Below, in pieces: positions 58,590-64,000 of a stretch of DNA of 64,000 nt (position 1 is the first letter of the stretch; each line of letters starts with the position of its first letter). The stretch comes from Carex sylvatica (lineage: Eukaryota > Streptophyta > Magnoliopsida > Poales > Cyperaceae): the NCBI GenBank assembly GCA_964058845.1, contig CAXKVR010000046.1, forward strand, positions 186,001 through 250,000, given 5' to 3'. The notes under the pieces are model-generated. The model was not told where the DNA came from and searched no databases. It was given only the letters and a program-made list of their open reading frames with translations. Position numbers and translations under genes: made by a program.

Positions 58590-58813
58590 ATTTGGACCGC
58601 CCGTGGGGGGGGGGGGGGGGCGCCCCACATGCCATTTGATCCGCCCGTGGGTGTGGTGCCCCACTGTGCTTGTGACCCGCCACTGGGCCGGGCGCTTCAT
58701 AAGGAATATGGGCTGCCCATGGGCCTGGCGGTCAGGGCATGAATAAAAAAAAATCAATTGCAGGGTTATTTTTAAAATTTTCTTTTTCGGAGGGAATATT
58801 AATAAAAATGGCC
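58590..58813 (-). repeat. MULE-B right terminal inverted repeat (PMD side)
   Basis: Reverse complement of 50457-50685 with few mismatches. It includes a G-homopolymer (58606-58620) where the partner has a shorter C run. Confidence 0.9.
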
Positions 58814-58823
58814 GAAGAATTGA

Positions 58824-59941
58824 TAGCTATCCTCCGTTTGTCGGTGACTGGGAGAAAAAAAGAAGAAGAAGCAAATGACATTTATATCCCTCCAGTCCAG
58901 TTTTTGCAACAAGAGATGACGCTTAAGAAGCTAAAACATTCAAAACTAGGCCTGGCACGAAGTAGAAATCAACTCCACTAGTTACGGGTTTTGAAATATT
59001 TTAGTAGAATTATAAACAATTTTGTTTCAAAATAAATAAGTTGCTTTCATATCAATTGATGATAACACGTTTCAAACTCCACTTCATATGTGCATGTTTT
59101 GTTTGATTTAGTAAAATATTGAACAATAATATAAAACAAGAATTTAAACAAAAAAAAGAGAGAAATCACAAGAGAAGATAAAAAAATATTTTATATATTA
59201 ATCAAAGTTTAAAAAAAAATGACATGTCATTTTTTCTTATAATAAATCCATCACATAATAAATAATTTAGAAAAAACTAAAAGTCCAACTTAGAAACTAA
59301 CACCACATAATAAACTTAGAAGTTCTAATCAATTCTTGAAAATTCTAACATAATAAAATGACATAGAAAATATAAATAGTCAAATTTTAAAAATAACAAC
59401 ATAGTAATGTCTCATAGAAAACACAACATAATTTAATATTATAATTAATTATTATAAAAAATGATGAATTAGTGAGAACTCTTCTTCAGACTTGTTCCTA
59501 ACCTTTTAAGAATATTGAAGAACAATTAATCTAATCTGTACAGAGTCTAAATCCGAGTTGGAGTCCGGATTTGAGTCCATTCTGAAATTTTGATTTTCTT
59601 CACATGACATGTTGTTTACAGTGGAGATTGGAATTTAATTTCTGGTACGGACTGCCAGATTGGATTGAAGATGAAGATTTATTAGAAGAAATAGTAGAGC
59701 GCTTCCGAATTTGTAACCACAAAATCAATCCAACTAATGCAACAAAGGATGTCAATTGAGTTCACGCTCTCAACAGTTGAAAAAAATATAAAGATTTTTT
59801 ACAGAATAAAAACCTATTTCTCCAACTTCATCCAAAAAAAATTATTAAGAAAAAGTTTATGACAAATAATACAATTTATATCAATTCAAAATGTGAAAAT
59901 TTTGAAACGTTTTATGAGTATTTTTTTTCTCTCTTGAAATG
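58824..59941. other. Intergenic, no gene seen
   Basis: AT-rich DNA after the MULE-B TSD with no recognised exon. An open frame begins inside the TIR and runs to 58981; it has no known domain and its start lies in transposon sequence. Confidence 0.5.
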
Positions 59942-59949
59942 CTTAAAAT

Positions 59950-60544
59950 CAAGCTTCTAAATAGCTAGGTATAGCACAACTATAGCGATTTTGGACCCAA
60001 AAAGCTAAGCTACGGGCTAAAACTGCGCTAATCAAGCTACGGCCGCAAATAGCGCGTAGCGGCAATAGCGGTCCGCTATGCTACATGGGTTATGATTTTG
60101 CAAATTTTTTCTTCTTCTGAAAACATGATTTTACAATTTTAATGGGCCTTAATGTCTAGATTGTTTTTTTTTTACTTTATCAAGCTATATCAATACAATG
60201 GAACATGTGCGGGCTATACCGCTATATCAATTAAATTTTGTATCATGCATTAATATATAGTAGTGGTATATTTTGAATATAAAATATATCGATAGTTTTT
60301 GAATTAGGGATATTTTGAATGACAATTTGAACTTTGTATTGGTTTAATATGAATATTAGAACTTCTTAATTAATTTGGTATTTTTTTTTCTTGATGAGAC
60401 ATTTTTACTATTAATAGAAATATAAAATATAATTTTTGAAATAAAAAAAATGCTATTTATAATAGCTTCGCTATAGCTCCGCTATTTGCTAAAGCTTTTT
60501 TTTTTTGTCTTCCCGCTATACCGCTATAAACGCTATGAACCTTG
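59950..60544. mobile_element. Non-autonomous hAT element, 595 bp
   Basis: Perfect 8-bp TSD cttaaaat (59942-59949 and 60545-60552). The left end caagcttctaaatagc and the right end (reverse complement caaggttcatagcg) form short imperfect TIRs. Sub-terminal regions are rich in 'tagcggtatagcg' words in both orientations (near 60055-60085 and 60465-60535), the usual hAT layout. No coding capacity. Confidence 0.82.
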
Positions 60545-61153
60545 CTTAAAATCTATAAAATAAAGAACAACGTAATTAATTGCACAAGAACCTATAAATA
60601 GGATTGCAAACAGATCATATCATTTTAAAACTTTCATAACACCTTAGACTTAGATACATCAACCTTCAAAAAAAAAAAAACTTAGATACATCAAACACAT
60701 TTAATTAAGAAAGAAAGTAAGAGTATATTTCTTTCCGACAAGATATAAAAGGAGAGAGAAGTACATTAATGAATAGTTAGCATAAGGTGTGACGTAATAT
60801 GGTCAAGGAGCTTTGAGGCCTAATTATTTTTTACCAAGTATATATTTGTTAAGAAAACAATTTTTGTAAGAATATAATGTAAGTTGTTTCTATCTTTTAG
60901 TTTTTTTTTTAGGAATATAATCTACAAAATATCTTAAACGATGTATACTTATTTATTGAACTGTTATACTTTAATTAGAAATTTTGCAGAGAGTATTAAT
61001 GTTACTTTATATAAAAAAATCGACGAAATATGTTTCAAGTTTTTATTTACGGAGATAATATAGAATCTTTCTAATATAATACAAAATTATATATAAAAAA
61101 AATATAATATAAGATATACTTCAACGTAAGTGAAAAATCAGTATTTAATATGG

Positions 61154-61785
61154 CCGAATTTTTTATAAATATCCAAAAAAATAATTAAATTTAAAAAAAC
61201 TAATCAAAGTTGTGCGGGATTTCGAAATCTACCCAAACCGCAAATTTTTTTTTACGGTAATTCAGTTTTGTTGAAATTCTGAGTTATAGATACAACTTTT
61301 TATAAATTAAATGTACTAGAAGGATCACAATATTTTATGTATTACATAGAAGTGACTTTTAAAACGGAATCAATAACTCAGAATCCAAGTATTTTTATTT
61401 TTTTTCTAATAACTCATAAAGAAATATATTAATTTTTGTTACAGCTGCAAAAAATCCAGTATGAAAATGTTGATCCGGGTTATTTGTAGCAGTCTTTCTA
61501 ATAAATCAAATTATATAGTATTTCATCTATTTTTAAAAAAAGATATTAAATATTTCTAATATTTCTATTTAAATAAAAAAAATCTGAAAAATAAAAAAAA
61601 TTGAAACAACAAAAATATTTTGCGTTTTTTTTTAGTTGCTGATTTTGGAATTCCAAAACCGCAAAATTTGTTTGTGGTTTTAGACTAAATTACCGCAAAT
61701 TTTTTTTGCGGTTTGGGTAGATTTTAAAATTCTATACAACTTTGGTTAGTTTTTTTTTTTTTTTAGTTATTTATTAAAAATTCGG
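61154..61785. mobile_element. Non-autonomous TIR element, 632 bp
   Basis: Arms of about 105 bp: ccgaattttttataaatat..., 'aatcaaagttgtgcggg', 'ctacccaaaccgcaaattt' on the left, mirrored on the right by 'aaatttgcggtttgggtag', 'acaactttggttagtt', '...attaaaaattcgg'. Perfect 8-bp TSD taatatgg (61146-61153 and 61786-61793). The 8-bp TSD points to hAT, although the long arms are unusual for that group. Confidence 0.8.
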
Positions 61786-61793
61786 TAATATGG

Positions 61794-64000
61794 TGACAAA
61801 GTCAATATTTTATGTGTAGGAAGTTATGTGTCATAATCGGATGAAAAGTTATTATGAATATTTAAAGCTAGAAACTTAATATAATCTTTATCTAAAACAA
61901 ACTATCAAAACAATAAAAGCAATTATGTTTAATTTTGTATATTTATTTTTGAATTAAAAAATAAGTAGTAGAACACAGAGGCATTTGTGTAGCAAGAAAG
62001 TGTGTCTATTGGCGTTTATAATAAAAATCTCTAAAAAAAAAAGAGTTGAAGACTTAGGTGTGACGATGCGCTGGATTGGCGTAGCGTTTAAAATTGGCGC
62101 TATGGATTTGTTGGAGCTAGTTTCGTCAATGAGTGCTAAGTATTGACGAAAGCTGACGTTCACAATTAAATTCCATAAACCACAATCAATCCCGATTTTT
62201 TATTTATTATATATTATATGTAACTCGTAACGTAATATATAATTGAGTTTAGAGATATTCGTATACGGCCTACGGGCATCAATTTAAGTCTCGAAATGCG
62301 AGTTATTACTTATTAGAAAGAAATTAAACAATCCTACCCTAGATAGATAGATAGATATGTGATCGGGACATTTGCGGTACTAATTGATATATGTTGATCG
62401 TATCGTATCGTATAACACATGCTACCTTTTTATACCTAGCTTCCTGCTCAAGGGACCCAGGCGTGGGAACCACATATTTGTATTGTGCACAAGACCTAAC
62501 TAATTAATTAGGTTATATATCTTCTAGCCTTTCGTCTTCAGTCGTATAACACTATTAACTTTTTTTCTAGTGGTGGTGTTGTGTTTTCTCCGTCGAATCT
62601 ATTTTGTGTTAATGATTTTGACACGGCACTTTTGGCTCCAAGCAATACATTTACTTACTGTAGAATCGAAAACACATGTGATTTGCATAGCAAAATTAGA
62701 GTGTGATGTTCTTATTAAAAAAGTTTGATGAGTACATCTTCAAACAACGAATTTAAATCATTAAAATTTAAGATTTAAACAGTGAATAAGTTATCTTAAT
62801 ATAATTTTATTTTGTAAGAACTAAAAAAATATATGTACTTAATTAGTAAAAAAAATAATAAAATATAAAGAAAGCAACTGCTAATTAATTTTGTTGTAAA
62901 TCTTGAAAGAAAAGAAGGTGACAGTTTGAATGAATTTTTTAGCTAATAAATGAGAAGTGATTCCTCCTGGACCTAGTAGTAGTCGGGCTAGGTCTAGTAA
63001 AATCTCAATAATTTATTTATTAAATATATATTTCACCGACCGGCGACCGGGCAGGCGGGCAGGCGGGCATCTCTTTTGAGTTTTGAGCTTTGACCAAATA
63101 ATTAACAAGGTGGAGACCGGAGAGTTGTTTATTTAATTAAGAGCTTCTTAAGAGGATGAGGATTAAAATTTTAATTCTTAACAGTTAAATTAAAGATCGA
63201 ATACTTAATTAGTTGAATTAAAAAATATATATAGACTTAACTTAATACCCTTTTTCTTTTCATATTAATTTTAATTAGTATATATGTAATTACTTAACTA
63301 TATATCCTCTTCCCTCACATTTTTAATTTGCAATATAAATTAATGTAATCATCCTCTCCAACTTAATTAATTAATTGTCACCTCACTAGTCACCAGTAAC
63401 ATGCCAGATCTAAGATCTAAGAAAAACGTACACAAAAACAACTGGCACTGTCTGATGTCATGCCACTATTAGCTAGATAGAACATATATATATATATATA
63501 TATAGATATATATATTTTCATTAGACTTACTGTGTTGTGGTTGGTTGACCAGTTGACCTTGACCCCGCGTAAGCAATTCGGAATTTCCGATCATCCCATC
63601 TACCTCCCTCAAACAAATTACAAACGGATCGATGGTGCACATTAATTAGTTTATTAATTTAATTATTTATTTAGACATCAGATTGATTTTGATCCAGACC
63701 CCCTATACTTGACTCATTTATATGTCTAACTAAGAGGAACGGATTCCCAACTAAATTTGCTTTCTTCATACAAATAATAATCTAATAAAAAATATTTAAA
63801 ATTGGATAGTCAAATTTAATATCGACAATCAAATAAATATTAGAAGATAATTAGTTTTCAACGGTTCGAATTTGTTATTGAAGCCGATTCAATGAGTTTT
63901 AGCTATACTTGAGTTCACCAAAAAGTTTGATGAACTTACAAACACCCTAGTTTTACTCTTAATTATTAAATATCTACAAAAGGTTTTCCAACCGAAATAT
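61794..64000. other. Intergenic to the window end, no gene seen
   Basis: AT-rich. It contains a gata run near 62343, an AT run (63485-63515) and a 'ggcaggcggg' triplication near 63048-63068. The blocks 'aagtttgatgagtacat' near 62720 and 'aagtttgatgaacttac' near 63922 recur and resemble sequence near 3600, suggesting a dispersed repeat. No exon recognised. Confidence 0.45.

Larger units (their letters stand above)
50457..58813. mobile_element. MULE-B: 8.36-kb Mutator-like element, inverted relative to MULE-A
   Basis: Bounded by a perfect 10-bp TSD gaagaattga (50447-50456 and 58814-58823). The left end is cagccatttttattaatatc; the right end in reverse complement is ggccatttttattaatattc. It carries the transposase on the + strand (51039-54053) and the PMD gene on the - strand (57044 to 54519), convergent as in MULE-A, with the gene ends about 465 bp apart. 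It is about 1 kb shorter than MULE-A, partly because of a roughly 530-bp internal deletion in the PMD gene. Confidence 0.93.

Noticed and set aside
58346..58630. ORFs on both strands at the MULE-B right end
   Set aside because: The same situation as in MULE-A: the leader exon and GC-rich TIR give open but low-complexity frames.

Overview
The window is nuclear DNA of a flowering plant. Its genes carry GT-AG introns, it encodes plant-specific families (BAHD acyltransferase, GPI-anchored lipid-transfer protein, DVL/RTFL peptide), its background is very AT-rich, and most of what can be identified is transposon. The species cannot be told from sequence alone.

Four host genes are supported: a two-exon BAHD acyltransferase (16547-18100, +), a small intronless DVL/ROTUNDIFOLIA-like peptide gene (34267-34446, -), a two-exon GPI-anchored lipid-transfer protein (43682-44691, -) and a four-coding-exon membrane RING-H2 E3 ligase (45766-48424, -) with a likely non-coding 5' exon further upstream. 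They look unrelated in function and do not form a cluster.

The dominant structures are two large Mutator-like elements (MULEs) of one family. MULE-A (20788-30148, 9.36 kb) and MULE-B (50457-58813, 8.36 kb) lie in opposite orientations. Each is bounded by GC-rich terminal inverted repeats of about 200 bp and a 10-bp target-site duplication (TSD). Each carries two convergent multi-exon genes: a MuDR-type transposase (beta-rich N-terminal region, 33-bp minisatellite, zinc finger, DDE core, SWIM finger) and a plant-mobile-domain (PMD, PP7-long-form-like) gene with a conserved 5'-UTR intron. Both genes are broken in both copies, by different mutations.

Other mobile DNA, left to right: a tRNA-derived SINE (3869-4017), a 560-bp MITE (4074-4633), an hAT element (5495-6108), a 404-bp long-hairpin MITE (6440-6843), a degenerate copia retrotransposon with intact LTRs and TSD (7635-12335) whose integrase core is replaced by repair filler plus an hAT fragment, a LINE 3' end (about 14432-15348), two inverted 200-bp MITEs flanking the DVL gene, a long-TIR element (about 39128-40265), a three-level nest of transposons (40822-42312), and two further TIR elements (59950-60544, 61154-61785). 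Several hairpins and fragments belong to one MITE family seen four times. The remaining sequence is AT-rich intergenic DNA with microsatellites in which I see no gene.
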